From Arthrobacter sp. FW305-BF8 (GTDB lineage: Bacteria; Actinomycetota; Actinomycetes; Actinomycetales; Micrococcaceae): a stretch of 64,000 nt of DNA. The notes below the pieces were generated by a model, which did not search any database, was not told the DNA's origin, and saw nothing but the letters and a program-made list of their open reading frames with translations. The stretch covers positions 1,674,001 through 1,738,000 of the forward strand of contig NZ_CP084561.1 in NCBI RefSeq assembly GCF_021789315.1, read 5' to 3'. The translations under genes were made by a program, and so were the position numbers. The number at the start of each line of letters is the position of its first letter. The stretch's first letter is position 1. Positions 1 to 7,644 of the stretch are shown in pieces.

Positions 1-54
1 CTGGTCGGTGACCTGTTCGGTCCGGGTGACCTGTTCGGTCCCGGTGCCCTGTTC
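1..54. repeat. Degenerate 18-bp tandem repeat inside the TetR C-terminus
   Basis: Three units of about 18 bp follow one another and keep the reading frame, giving TEQxTx hexapeptides. The array may continue beyond the window edge. Confidence 0.7.
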
Positions 55-510
55 AGTCCTGGGGTTCTGTGGGGAACGCTCGCGGGCCGCAGCAACTATC
101 TGCTCGGTGCAGTGGTCCCAGGCCTCCAGCTCAGAGCGCGCCATGAGCGGATTGCCCTGGGTCAGGCCGAACAGCTCGGCGAGCGGCGCCACCGTCATGG
201 GATCCGCCAGTGCCACCAGAGCGGCGCGGGCGGATTCGAGGATGGGTTCGTCAGCGGGCCGCCGGCGGAACTGTTCGAGGGCGCTGTCCAGGAAACCGTT
301 GGTCACCGAGGCGATGGCGGCTTCGGTGCTGGTGAAGTAGTTGAAGAAGGTCCGGCGTGAGATGCCCGCCGCTTCCGCAATGTCCTCGATCGTGAACTTG
401 CCGGGACCGTGGCGCCGTAGAAGGGCTAGCGTGGCGTCGGTTATTGCCTGCCTCGTGACAGCCTTGTTCAGCTCGCGGCGCGAGGAAGGCAAAGAAGTGG
501 AAGCGGACAC
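1..510 (-). CDS. TetR/AcrR family transcriptional regulator (3' end outside window)
   Basis: The reading frame begins at GTG 508-510 and stays open to base 1, so 170 residues are visible and the C-terminus is missing. Residues about 18-60 form the TetR DNA-binding domain; the turn and recognition helix read EAAGISRRTFFNYFTS, the classic family signature. The rest would be the ligand-binding and dimerisation domain, whose ligand cannot be told from sequence. The last visible residues form a hexapeptide repeat (TEQGTG, TEQVTR, TEQVTD) encoded by 18-bp repeats, which is unusual for the family. The start is supported by a -10-like box exactly 6 nt upstream and a perfect inverted repeat beside it, suggesting autorepression. 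Target genes probably lie left of base 1 or are the secreted-protein gene to the right. Confidence 0.85.
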   Translation of the reverse strand, partial: MSASTSLPSSRRELNKAVTRQAITDATLALLRRHGPGKFTIEDIAEAAGISRRTFFNYFTSTEAAIASVTNGFLDSALEQFRRRPADEPILESARAALVALADPMTVAPLAELFGLTQGNPLMARSELEAWDHCTEQIVAAARERSPQNPRTEQGTGTEQVTRTEQVTDQ

Positions 511-516
511 CCAATT

Positions 517-522
517 ACACTA
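517..522 (-). promoter_or_regulatory. -10-like box of the TetR gene, leaderless geometry
   Basis: On the minus strand TAGTGT lies exactly 6 nt before the GTG start at 510, with no Shine-Dalgarno between. Transcription would begin at or next to the start codon. Confidence 0.5.
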
Positions 523-523
523 C

Positions 524-537
524 GTGCATCTTTGCAC
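524..537. promoter_or_regulatory. Candidate TetR operator
   Basis: A perfect inverted repeat, GTGCA-TCTT-TGCAC, abuts the -10 box of the TetR gene and lies upstream of the rightward gene. Its position suits autorepression. The assignment is by position and symmetry only. Confidence 0.5.
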
Positions 538-580
538 TCTGCGCAACAACCGCAGCCTTTCAAAGCTTGCGGGGCGAAAT

Positions 581-598
581 TCACAGCATCCTCACAGT
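581..598 (+). promoter_or_regulatory. Direct repeat resembling a PhoP box
   Basis: TCACAGC-ATCC-TCACAGT is two 7-mers spaced 4 bp apart (11-bp period). This matches the direct-repeat architecture known for mycobacterial PhoP (TCACAGC N4 TCACAGC), differing at one base of the second half. It lies about 100 bp before the start of the secreted His/Gly-rich protein. Whether a PhoP-type regulator acts here is inference. Confidence 0.4.
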
Positions 599-695
599 CG
601 ATCAAAAGGCGTTCTTGAGGGGCAGGGTGCATCCTGTTGTCGTGGCCGGCACGGCGGCAATGATGCCTCAAGGCCGGCGGAGCGAGGAGCGGACC

Positions 696-1277
696 ATGGA
701 GCGTTCAAAGAAAGTGGCTCTCGGCCTGGGCGCGACTGCCTTGGCACTCGGCACCGGATGCGGTGTCACCGGCATGGCGGCCGCAACCACAGCGACGCCC
801 ACGCCCACAGTAACGTCAAGCAGCCCATCGAGCGGACCCGCGGACGGGTTCCGTTTCGACGGCGGCCGGCACGGACACGGACACGGGCACGGGCACGGAT
901 GTGGGCGCGGTCACGGCGTCCTCAAAGGGGACGCCGCGGCGCTCGCGGCCAAGCTGGGCGTGGACCAGGCCAAGCTGCAGGACGCCCTGCGGGCGTTCCG
1001 CCAGGCCAACCACCCGAACGGCCGGCGCGCCGACGGCACCAAGCCGGACCGGGCGGCCAGGGAGGCGGCTCTGGCAGCCTCGCTGGCCAAGTCCCTGGGA
1101 ATCGATGAAGCGAAGGTCAAGGCCGCGCTCGAGGAACTCCGCACCCAGGCGCAGACGGACCGGGCTGCTGCCCTGAAAGGCCGGCTCGACCAGGCGGTGA
1201 AGGACGGGACACTTACGCAAGCCGAAGCCGACGCGGTCACAAAGGCCGTGCAAAAGGGTGTGATCGGCGGCCGCTAG
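696..1277 (+). CDS. Secreted or membrane-tethered His/Gly-rich helical-repeat protein
   Basis: A 193-residue product. I chose ATG 696 because AGGAG sits just upstream and the protein then begins with a basic tip and a hydrophobic stretch (VALGLGATALALG), a convincing export signal; a cysteine at residue 20 is a poor lipobox match. A Thr/Ser/Pro linker follows, then an HG repeat block (residues about 58-76) encoded by 6-bp repeats that could bind metal. The C-terminal two thirds carry two or three helical repeats of the LAAKLGVDQAKL / LAKSLGIDEAKV kind, seen in many uncharacterised actinobacterial exported proteins. No enzymatic motif is visible. A PhoP-like direct repeat precedes it. Function unknown. 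Confidence 0.75.
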   Translation: MERSKKVALGLGATALALGTGCGVTGMAAATTATPTPTVTSSSPSSGPADGFRFDGGRHGHGHGHGHGCGRGHGVLKGDAAALAAKLGVDQAKLQDALRAFRQANHPNGRRADGTKPDRAAREAALAASLAKSLGIDEAKVKAALEELRTQAQTDRAAALKGRLDQAVKDGTLTQAEADAVTKAVQKGVIGGR

Positions 1278-1335
1278 GCCTGATCGGCAGGCCCGGGGGC
1301 CGCTGTGGCCCGGTCGCGCCGGTTGGGCTGGTCTG

Positions 1336-2040
1336 TCAGTTTGTCCGGTCGACGGCGGCGAGGATCGCTGCTCCGAGCTCCGCCGGCTTGGTGAACTGCG
1401 GCCAGTGCCCCGTGGGAAGGTCCACGAGTTCCACATCGCGGATGCGGGCCAGCTCTTCAACGTGGGGGTGCCCGGCGTCCATCCACTCCGTCAGCAACGA
1501 GGACGGGAACTCGCAGGCGATCACCGTGGCGGGGACGTCGTAGCGGCGCACATCGCGAAGGTGCTGCTTGTCGCATGCCACCGCCTTTGGCTGCGGGATG
1601 GACCGTGCACGGAATGCCTCGCGGAGCCCGTCGTCGAGATCGGTGAGGTCGGCGTCGTCGAACACGTCCCAGGAAGGCAACGGGATCTCATCACCTTCGG
1701 CAGGCAGCTCATCATTGATGACGCCGCCTTCGCCGAGCGGTCCGCTGTCCACGTAGACCGCGCGGACCACGCGGTCCGGGCGTTCGTCCACCGCGCCGTG
1801 GATGATGGCGCCCCCGCCGGAGTGGCCGACGAGGACCAGCGGACCCTCAATGCCGTCAATGGCTTCCACCACGGCGTTGATGTGGTCGCGGAGCCCGATG
1901 CCGGTCCGCTTGGCGTCCTTCGCCTCCAGCCCCGGGAGGGTCAGCGCGTGGATTTGGTGGCCCGCCTCCGCCAGCGGGGGAGTGACCCCGGACCAGGATG
2001 AACCATCGAGCCAGAAACCGGGAACCAGAATGATGTCCAT
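1336..2040 (-). CDS. Alpha/beta-fold hydrolase
   Basis: 234 residues, typical length for a single-domain alpha/beta hydrolase. After the first strand come PGFWLDGSSW (oxyanion-hole region), a nucleophile elbow GHSGGG with Ser near residue 74, and a C-terminal TGHWPQF carrying the catalytic His near 212. There is no signal peptide, so it should be cytoplasmic. It resembles the broad esterase/EstC-like group; the substrate cannot be inferred. It converges with the secreted-protein gene and starts at ATG 2040, only 6 nt after a -10-like TAGGGT, suggesting a leaderless transcript of its own. Confidence 0.85.
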   Translation of the reverse strand: MDIILVPGFWLDGSSWSGVTPPLAEAGHQIHALTLPGLEAKDAKRTGIGLRDHINAVVEAIDGIEGPLVLVGHSGGGAIIHGAVDERPDRVVRAVYVDSGPLGEGGVINDELPAEGDEIPLPSWDVFDDADLTDLDDGLREAFRARSIPQPKAVACDKQHLRDVRRYDVPATVIACEFPSSLLTEWMDAGHPHVEELARIRDVELVDLPTGHWPQFTKPAELGAAILAAVDRTN

Positions 2041-2046
2041 GCCGGT

Positions 2047-2052
2047 ACCCTA
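2047..2052 (-). promoter_or_regulatory. -10-like box, leaderless geometry
   Basis: TAGGGT on the minus strand ends exactly 6 nt before ATG 2040 of the hydrolase gene, leaving no room for a ribosome binding site. Confidence 0.45.
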
Positions 2053-2099
2053 CCCTCGCTGCCTGCCGCCCGGGACCCATTTGGCGGCCGGTCTTAAAT

Positions 2100-2134
2100 G
2101 GGTGTGCCCCCGGGATGAACCCCGGGGCACACCC
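2100..2134 (-). terminator. Strong hairpin after the symporter gene
   Basis: GGGTGTGCCCC... pairs with ...GGGGCACACCC over about 14 bp, with a 5-nt loop and one bulged C. It lies 12 bp past the symporter stop codon on the minus strand and before the next minus-strand gene. No long T run follows. Confidence 0.65.
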
Positions 2135-2146
2135 AGTCTGCCAAGG

Positions 2147-3547
2147 TCAGGCCTTGGACTCGGCCAGCTCACGCTCGACGGCGGGCGCCTCTTCCTCGCG
2201 GAAGGCCTCCCCGGCGCGCGGTGCGTTGTAGAGGGTTTCATCGAGGATCCCCTGGCGCTTGGCCACGATGGTGGGCACGAGTGCCTGGCCGGCCACGTTG
2301 ACCGCCGTGCGTCCCATGTCCAGGATGGGGTCGATGGCCAGCAGGAGTCCGACGCCGGCCAGCGGCAGTCCCAGCGTGGAGAGGGTCAGCGTCAGCATGA
2401 CCACGGCGCCGGTGGTTCCCGCCGTCGCAGCAGAACCGAGGACGGAGACCAGGGCGATCAGCAGATACTGGCTGAAGTCGAGCTGGATTCCGAAGAACTG
2501 GGCCACGAAGATCGCGGCGACGGCCGGGTAGATTGCCGCGCAGCCGTCCATCTTGGTGGTGGCGCCCAGCGGAACGGCGAAGGAGGCGTAGCCCCGGGGA
2601 ACACCGAGGTTGCGCTCGGTGACGCGCTGGGTCAGCGGCAGCGTACCGATGGAGGAACGGGAAACGAAGGCCAGCTGGATGGCCGGCCACGCGCCGGAGA
2701 AGTACTGCTTGACCGACAGTCCATGTGCGCGGACCAGGGCCGGGTAGACGCCGAAGAGCACCAGCGCGAGGCCGATGTAGATGGCAACGGTGAACTTGCC
2801 CAGCGAGCCGATGGTGTCCCAGCCATAGACGGCCACCGCGTTGCCGATCAGGCCCACGGTGCCCAGCGGTGCGATGCGGATGATCCACCACAGCACCTTC
2901 TGGATGACGGCCAGCGCGGAGGCGTTGAGGGCCAGGAAAGGCTCGGCCTGCTTGCCCACCTTCAGGGCGGCAACGCCGACGGCGATGGCGATCACCAGGA
3001 TCTGCAGGACGTTGAAGCTGACGGACGTGGTCACAGCGCCGGAGTCGGTGACAGTGGAGCTCGCGCCAAGGCCCAGGAAGTTTTTGGGGAACAGGCCGAT
3101 GAGGAATGCCCACCAGTCGCCGACCTTGGACGGTGCTTCACCCTGGCCGGAGATGCCCGTGTTTGCGCCCGGCTGCAGGAGCACGCCCAGGCCGATGCCG
3201 ATCAGCACGGAGACCAGCGACGTGATGGCGAACCACAGCAGAGTGTTCCAGGCGAGCCGCGCCGCATTGGAAACCTCACGCAGGTTGGAGATGGAGCTGA
3301 CCACGGCGGTGAAGATCAGGGGCACGACTGCCGTCTGCAGCAACGAGACGTAGCTGGAGCCAATGGTCTGCAGCGTGGCGCCCAGGCCGTTGGGGTTGGT
3401 CTTGGTGCTGCCCGTGTACTTGGCCAGCAGACCCAGCCCGAGGCCGACGATCAGGGCGGCGATGATCTGGAAGCCAAAGGAGCCTGCCCACCGGGGCAGC
3501 TGGAAGCCGGGGCGCCCGGCCGTGGATGAAGTGGTTTGATTGCTCAC
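2147..3547 (-). CDS. Dicarboxylate/amino acid:cation symporter (DAACS family)
   Basis: 466 residues, normal for the GltP/DctA/SLC1-like family that takes up glutamate, aspartate or C4-dicarboxylates with Na+ or H+. The first membrane segment follows a short N-terminus; the family hairpin signature is clear as RSSIGTLPLT near residue 300. The conserved NMDGT motif of this family is replaced by KMDGCA near residue 330, removing an asparagine that takes part in cation and substrate binding in characterised members, so the coupling ion may differ. The tail after about residue 425 is cytoplasmic and rich in Glu and Ala. The start is GTG 3547, 6 nt after a TAACTT box. It forms its own transcription unit with a hairpin behind it. 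Confidence 0.9.
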   Translation of the reverse strand: MSNQTTSSTAGRPGFQLPRWAGSFGFQIIAALIVGLGLGLLAKYTGSTKTNPNGLGATLQTIGSSYVSLLQTAVVPLIFTAVVSSISNLREVSNAARLAWNTLLWFAITSLVSVLIGIGLGVLLQPGANTGISGQGEAPSKVGDWWAFLIGLFPKNFLGLGASSTVTDSGAVTTSVSFNVLQILVIAIAVGVAALKVGKQAEPFLALNASALAVIQKVLWWIIRIAPLGTVGLIGNAVAVYGWDTIGSLGKFTVAIYIGLALVLFGVYPALVRAHGLSVKQYFSGAWPAIQLAFVSRSSIGTLPLTQRVTERNLGVPRGYASFAVPLGATTKMDGCAAIYPAVAAIFVAQFFGIQLDFSQYLLIALVSVLGSAATAGTTGAVVMLTLTLSTLGLPLAGVGLLLAIDPILDMGRTAVNVAGQALVPTIVAKRQGILDETLYNAPRAGEAFREEEAPAVERELAESKA

Positions 3548-3808
3548 CCGAACAAGTTAGGGCGTAGAAAATACAGCTTCCACTCGATATTGAGAAATGT
3601 TACGCGTGCGGTTTCGGGGGTGCTGGCCATAAGTGCGAAAAATCGGCACGAGACCGACCTTTTGCGAAGTTATTCCCTGCGGGCGTGTGGCAAACATCTC
3701 GCTGCGACCCGCCGGCGGCGTGGTGGCTTCCGGAAGCGTGCGTCAAAGCGACGAAGGAGCAGCACGCGGAGGAAGGCGGCCATGCCGCCGCTATGGCGGG
3801 CGGAACCC
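3548..3808. promoter_or_regulatory. Intergenic region with the symporter promoter
   Basis: This 261-bp gap separates the symporter start from the end of the DUF885 gene. Bases 3548-3690 are AT-richer than the surroundings and should hold the symporter promoter; TAACTT at 3554-3559 (minus strand) ends 6 nt before the GTG start. Bases 3775-3789 form a small GGCGGC-CAT-GCCGCC hairpin that could end the DUF885 transcript. No gene is seen. Confidence 0.5.
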
Positions 3809-5494
3809 TTAGCCGAGCATGGCGCGCTTGAGGGTGTCGAGGCCTACGGACCCGATGTTGAGGGCCTTCGTGTGGAAGGCCTTGAGGTCGAAATCCGGCC
3901 GGGCTTCGAGCTCCGCGCGAATCTGCTCCCAGAGGCGCTGGCCCACCTTGTAGGACGGTGCCTGGCCCGGCCAGCCGAGGTAGCGCGCGAACTCGAACTG
4001 CAGGTTGCCCTCGCTGATGTCCAGGTTGGCCTTGAGGAAATCGAAGCCCTTCTCAGGCGTCCAGGTGCCAGTTCCCCAGCGTGCGGGAACATCGAGTTCC
4101 AGGTGGACGCCGATGTCGAACACCACCCGGGCGGCGCGCATGCGCTGCATGTCCAGCATGCCCATGTGGTCGCCCGGATCCTTGAGGTAGCCAAGTTCCT
4201 CCATCAGCTTCTCGGCGTAGAGTGCCCAGCCCTCGCCGTGTCCCGAGGTCCAGCAGACGTTGCGCCGCCAGCTGTTGAGCAGCTCGCGCCGGTGAACGGC
4301 GGTGGCGATCTGCAGGTGGTGTCCGGGCACACCTTCGTGGAACACGGTGGTGGTCTCGGCCCAGGTGGTGAAAGTGTCCTCGCCCGCGGGCACGGACCAC
4401 CACATGCGCCCGGGCCGGCTGAAGTCGTCCGACGGCCCTGTGTAGTAGATGCCGCCCTCGTCGGTGGGGGCGATCCGGCATTCAAGGGTCTTCATGACGT
4501 CGGGAATCTCAAAGTGGATGCCTGCAAGATCGGAGACGGCACGGTCGGACAGCTCCTGCATCCACGCCGTCAGGGCTTCCGTTCCCACAAGCCGGCGGGC
4601 TGGGTCGCTGTTGAGGATCTCCTTGGCCTCCGCGATGGAGGCACCCGGCTTGATTTGCCCGGCCACCTGTTCCTGGGCGGCAATGATCCGTTCGAGCTCC
4701 TCAACGCCCCACGCGTAGGTTTCTTCGAGGTCGACGGCGGCGCCAAGGAACACCCGCGAGGCGAGGGCGTAGCGCTCCCGGCCCACGGCGTCCTTCTCCG
4801 GCGCGACGGGCAGCAGCTCCTCCTTGAGGAATCCGGCCAGTCCGGCGTACGCCGCCCGGGCGGCGGCAGCACCGGCGTCGAGCTTCTCCTGCAGTTCCGC
4901 CGGCAGCGGGCCGTCTGCTGTTTTGGCGTCAGCGGCGAGCTTCGCGAAGAAGCCGTCCGCCGCGGCGTATTTGGTGGTCTGTTCAATCACGATCGATACC
5001 TGGCGCCGGGCCGAGACCTGGCCGCGGTCCCTGGCCGTCCGCAGCGACTCGATGTAGTCGCTGATGGCCGCCGGCACGCTGTGCGTGCGGCCGGCGATGT
5101 TCGCCCAGTGCTCCTCGGTGTCTGTGGGCATGAGGTCGAAGATCGACCGGATGTTCTGCGCCGCGGAGTCGATGTTGTTCAGTTCGGCGAGGTCCCAGCC
5201 CGAGTCGTGGATCTCAAGCTGGAGTCCGAGGCGTTCGCGCAGGGCATCGAGGGTGACGGCGTCGACGTCGTCCACGGGTTCCAGCCCCTCGAGGGCCGCC
5301 AGGGTCTTTCGCTCCGCCGCGGCGAACCTGCTGAGTCCGGTAGGGGAAAAGTCCTGGAACTCAGTGTCGTGTCCCGGGATGCCGAGCGTGGTGGCCAGGC
5401 TCGGATCCAGGGCAATGAGCGTGTCGGTGTAAGCGTCGGCGACGGCGTCGATGGCGGTCCGGGGGCGCGCTAGGGCGGCAGATTCAGTAGTCAC
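3809..5494 (-). CDS. DUF885 domain protein, probable zinc peptidase-like enzyme
   Basis: 561 residues with no signal peptide or membrane segment, consistent with the DUF885 family. The family hallmark is present near residue 385 as FHEGVPGHHLQ, an HExxxxHH arrangement expected to bind a metal, and a downstream GHGEGWALYAEKL supplies another conserved His/Glu cluster. Members are often annotated as X-Pro dipeptidyl peptidase-like or M1/M3-like, but few have a known substrate, so I leave the reaction open. The start is GTG 5494, 6 nt after TAGTCT. It stands alone, in the same direction as its neighbours. Confidence 0.85.
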   Translation of the reverse strand: MTTESAALARPRTAIDAVADAYTDTLIALDPSLATTLGIPGHDTEFQDFSPTGLSRFAAAERKTLAALEGLEPVDDVDAVTLDALRERLGLQLEIHDSGWDLAELNNIDSAAQNIRSIFDLMPTDTEEHWANIAGRTHSVPAAISDYIESLRTARDRGQVSARRQVSIVIEQTTKYAAADGFFAKLAADAKTADGPLPAELQEKLDAGAAAARAAYAGLAGFLKEELLPVAPEKDAVGRERYALASRVFLGAAVDLEETYAWGVEELERIIAAQEQVAGQIKPGASIAEAKEILNSDPARRLVGTEALTAWMQELSDRAVSDLAGIHFEIPDVMKTLECRIAPTDEGGIYYTGPSDDFSRPGRMWWSVPAGEDTFTTWAETTTVFHEGVPGHHLQIATAVHRRELLNSWRRNVCWTSGHGEGWALYAEKLMEELGYLKDPGDHMGMLDMQRMRAARVVFDIGVHLELDVPARWGTGTWTPEKGFDFLKANLDISEGNLQFEFARYLGWPGQAPSYKVGQRLWEQIRAELEARPDFDLKAFHTKALNIGSVGLDTLKRAMLG

Positions 5495-5500
5495 CCCACG

Positions 5501-5506
5501 AGACTA
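5501..5506 (-). promoter_or_regulatory. -10-like box of the DUF885 gene, leaderless geometry
   Basis: TAGTCT on the minus strand ends exactly 6 nt before the GTG start at 5494. Confidence 0.45.
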
Positions 5507-5588
5507 ACCGCGGGGTTCCGGTTATGAAAGACTTACTGAATTTTTCCCAGGGCTCTGAGTAGCGAGGTTAGGGAGGCGGCGGGGACCG

Positions 5589-5834
5589 TTAGCCCCGGCT
5601 CCGCTTCCAGGCGCCCGGACCCGGCGTGGGCTCCAGCCGCAGCTGCTGCCGCCGCACCCAGTGGCGCGTCGTGGGCTTCGCCGGGTCGGCTGCTGCGCCC
5701 GGCTCCAGGGAAAGTACGACGGCGGTAAGCGCCGCCAGCTCTTCGGCTGTCGGTTCGCCCTTGGTGACGGAGAACAGGGCCGCGGCCGGCCCAACCGTTT
5801 CGGCCGGGTCGACCGCCGGATTCTGGACGCTCAC
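5589..5834 (-). CDS. accE: Acyl-CoA carboxylase epsilon subunit
   Basis: An 81-residue protein with the actinobacterial ACC-epsilon pattern: a variable N-terminus, then LFSVTKGEPTAEELAAL, a Pro/Ala linker and a short basic tail (HWVRRQQLRL). In Streptomyces and mycobacteria such small subunits bind the carboxyltransferase beta subunit and stimulate it. The GTG start at 5834 overlaps the stop of accD in a GTGA arrangement, so translation is coupled and the two are made together. Identification rests on the motif and this tight linkage. Confidence 0.85.
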   Translation of the reverse strand: MSVQNPAVDPAETVGPAAALFSVTKGEPTAEELAALTAVVLSLEPGAAADPAKPTTRHWVRRQQLRLEPTPGPGAWKRSRG

Positions 5835-7414
5835 AGCGGGATGTTTCCGTGCTTCTTCGTGGGCAGGCTCGCACGCTTGTCGCGCAGCGCCCGCAGCCCC
5901 TTGATGATCTGCAGCCGCGTGTCCGAGGGCGCGATGACGGCGTCAACGTAGCCCAGCTCTGCGGCCTGGTACGGGTTGAGCAGCTCTTCCTCGTACTGCC
6001 GGATCACGTCAGCGCGCTTGGCCTCGACGTCGCCCCCGGCCTCGGCAACGGCGGCGAGATCGCGCCGGTAGAGGATATTGACGGCGCCCTGCGCGCCCAT
6101 CACGCCGATCTGGGCCGTTGGCCACGCAAGGTTCAGGTCGGCCCCGAGCTTCTTGGATCCCATCACGATGTACGCGCCGCCGTAGGCCTTCCGGGTGATC
6201 ACGGTCAGCTTGGGCACGGTGGCTTCGGCGTAGGCGTAGAGAAGCTTGGCGCCGCGGCGGATGATGCCCTGGAACTCCTGGTCCTTGCCGGGCAGGAATC
6301 CGGGGACATCGACGAGGGTGATGATCGGAATGTTGAAGGCGTCGCAGTGGCGGACGAAGCGGGCCGCCTTTTCGGAGGCCGAGATGTCCAGGGTGCCGGC
6401 GAACTGCAGCGGCTGGTTGGCCACGATCCCCACCGTGTGGCCCTCGACGCGGCCATAGCCGATGATCACGTTCGGAGCGTACAGCGACTGCATCTCCAGG
6501 AAGTGGGCGTCATCGACGATTTGTTCGATGAGCTTGCGGATGTCATAGGGCTGGTTCGCGGAGTCCGGTATCAGCGTGTCCAGGGTGAGGTCGTCGTCGT
6601 CGAGCTCCAGCTCCTGCTGGTGCTCCTGCACCGGTGCCTCGGAAAGGTTGTTGGAGGGCAGGAAGTCCAGCAGTTCCCGGACGAACTCAATGGCGTCGGC
6701 CTCGTCGGCGGCCAGGTACGTGGAGGTGCCGGTGGTGGCGTTGTGCTGCCGGGCGCCGCCGAGGGTCTCCATGTCCACGTCCTCGCCGGTGACGGTCTTG
6801 ATGACGTCAGGGCCAGTGATGAACATGTGCGAGGTCTTGTCCACCATGACCACGTAGTCGGTCAGGGCGGGGGAGTAGGCGGCGCCGCCGGCGCACGGGC
6901 CCATGATGAGGGAGATCTGGGGCACCACGCCGGAAGCGTGCACGTTGTTGCGGAAGATGTCCGCGAACATGGCCAGCGAGGCGACACCCTCCTGGATCCG
7001 GGCTCCGCCGCCGTCGTTGATGCCCACCACCGGGCAGCCGTTGCGCAGCGCGAACTCCTGGACCTTCACGATCTTTTCGCCGTTGACCTGGCTCAGGGAG
7101 CCGCCGTAGACGCTGAAGTCCTGGCTGTAGAGGGCCACGAGCCGGCCGTCAACGGTTCCGTAACCGGACACGACGCCGTCACCGAGCGGCTTCTTCTTCT
7201 CCATGCCGAAGGCGGTGGAGCGGTGGACCGCCAGGGCGTCGAACTCCACGAAGGAGCCTTCGTCCACGAGCAGGTCGATGCGCTCGCGGGCGGTGTTCTT
7301 GCCGCGCGCATGCTGCTTCTCGATGGCTTCAGGGCCGGACGGCTGCTCAGCACGGGCCTGGCGGTCGCGGAAATCGGCAATCTTTCCCGCCGTCGTGGTC
7401 AGATCGTGGCTCAT
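5831..7414 (-). CDS. accD: Acyl-CoA carboxylase carboxyltransferase beta subunit
   Basis: 527 residues, the expected size for the AccD5/PccB type that transfers carboxyl from biotin to acetyl- or propionyl-CoA. I set the start at ATG 7414 (MSHDLTTTAGKIADF) because GGAGA precedes it and the longer open frame upstream has no family similarity. Two oxyanion-hole signatures are visible: GPCAGGAAYSPAL near residue 175 (N-terminal crotonase-like half) and KAYGGAYIVMGSK near 410 (C-terminal half). The biotin-carrying alpha subunit is not in this window, but birA lies 3 kb away. Overlap with accE indicates an operon. The promoter region is shared with the divergent SDR gene and contains two inverted repeats. 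Confidence 0.93.
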   Translation of the reverse strand: MSHDLTTTAGKIADFRDRQARAEQPSGPEAIEKQHARGKNTARERIDLLVDEGSFVEFDALAVHRSTAFGMEKKKPLGDGVVSGYGTVDGRLVALYSQDFSVYGGSLSQVNGEKIVKVQEFALRNGCPVVGINDGGGARIQEGVASLAMFADIFRNNVHASGVVPQISLIMGPCAGGAAYSPALTDYVVMVDKTSHMFITGPDVIKTVTGEDVDMETLGGARQHNATTGTSTYLAADEADAIEFVRELLDFLPSNNLSEAPVQEHQQELELDDDDLTLDTLIPDSANQPYDIRKLIEQIVDDAHFLEMQSLYAPNVIIGYGRVEGHTVGIVANQPLQFAGTLDISASEKAARFVRHCDAFNIPIITLVDVPGFLPGKDQEFQGIIRRGAKLLYAYAEATVPKLTVITRKAYGGAYIVMGSKKLGADLNLAWPTAQIGVMGAQGAVNILYRRDLAAVAEAGGDVEAKRADVIRQYEEELLNPYQAAELGYVDAVIAPSDTRLQIIKGLRALRDKRASLPTKKHGNIPL

Positions 7415-7558
7415 GAAGTGTCTCCGGCTCTGTAGCTGTTGTGCTGTGGCTGTTCTGCTGCGGCAGCGTGACGCGGGCCCTGGTCGCCGGTTTAAGTAGC
7501 ATCCGTACAACTCCAAAGCCCTGGTGGCTAGTCTAGTGACGCAAATTCCACGGACCGC

Positions 7559-7573
7559 TGTAGGGTTCCTACA
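7559..7573. promoter_or_regulatory. Inverted repeat in the accD/SDR divergent promoter
   Basis: TGTAGG-GTT-CCTACA is a perfect 6-bp inverted repeat midway between the two divergent genes. It is a candidate operator for a lipid-metabolism regulator; the binding protein is unknown. Confidence 0.4.
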
Positions 7574-7605
7574 ATTTTCGTCCGTGGCGCCGACGGAAGC
7601 GCCGA

Positions 7606-7623
7606 TGTTACTCGCGGGTAACA
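7606..7623. promoter_or_regulatory. Second inverted repeat, over the SDR promoter
   Basis: TGTTAC-TCGCGG-GTAACA has perfect 6-bp arms and lies across the expected -35 and spacer of the SDR promoter, where bound protein would block transcription. The TTAC...GTAA form recalls TetR/GntR-type fatty-acid regulator sites, but this is only a resemblance. Confidence 0.45.
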
Positions 7624-7632
7624 AAGTGCGGC

Positions 7633-7638
7633 TAGAGT
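7633..7638 (+). promoter_or_regulatory. -10-like box of the SDR gene, leaderless geometry
   Basis: TAGAGT ends exactly 6 nt before ATG 7645, and no Shine-Dalgarno sequence is present. Confidence 0.5.
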
Positions 7639-7644
7639 GTCCCT

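Noticed and set aside
1802..3529. Long open frame on the plus strand opposite the symporter gene
   Set aside because: It is antisense to a well-supported DAACS gene, low in recognisable motifs and rich in Gly/Asp/Gln as expected from a high-GC shadow frame.
3536..5473. 645-residue open frame opposite the DUF885 gene
   Set aside because: Shadow of the DUF885 gene, which has the HExxxxHH motif and a plausible start; the antisense product resembles nothing.
5849..7435. 528-residue open frame opposite accD
   Set aside because: Shadow frame; accD has intact carboxyltransferase signatures and a ribosome binding site.
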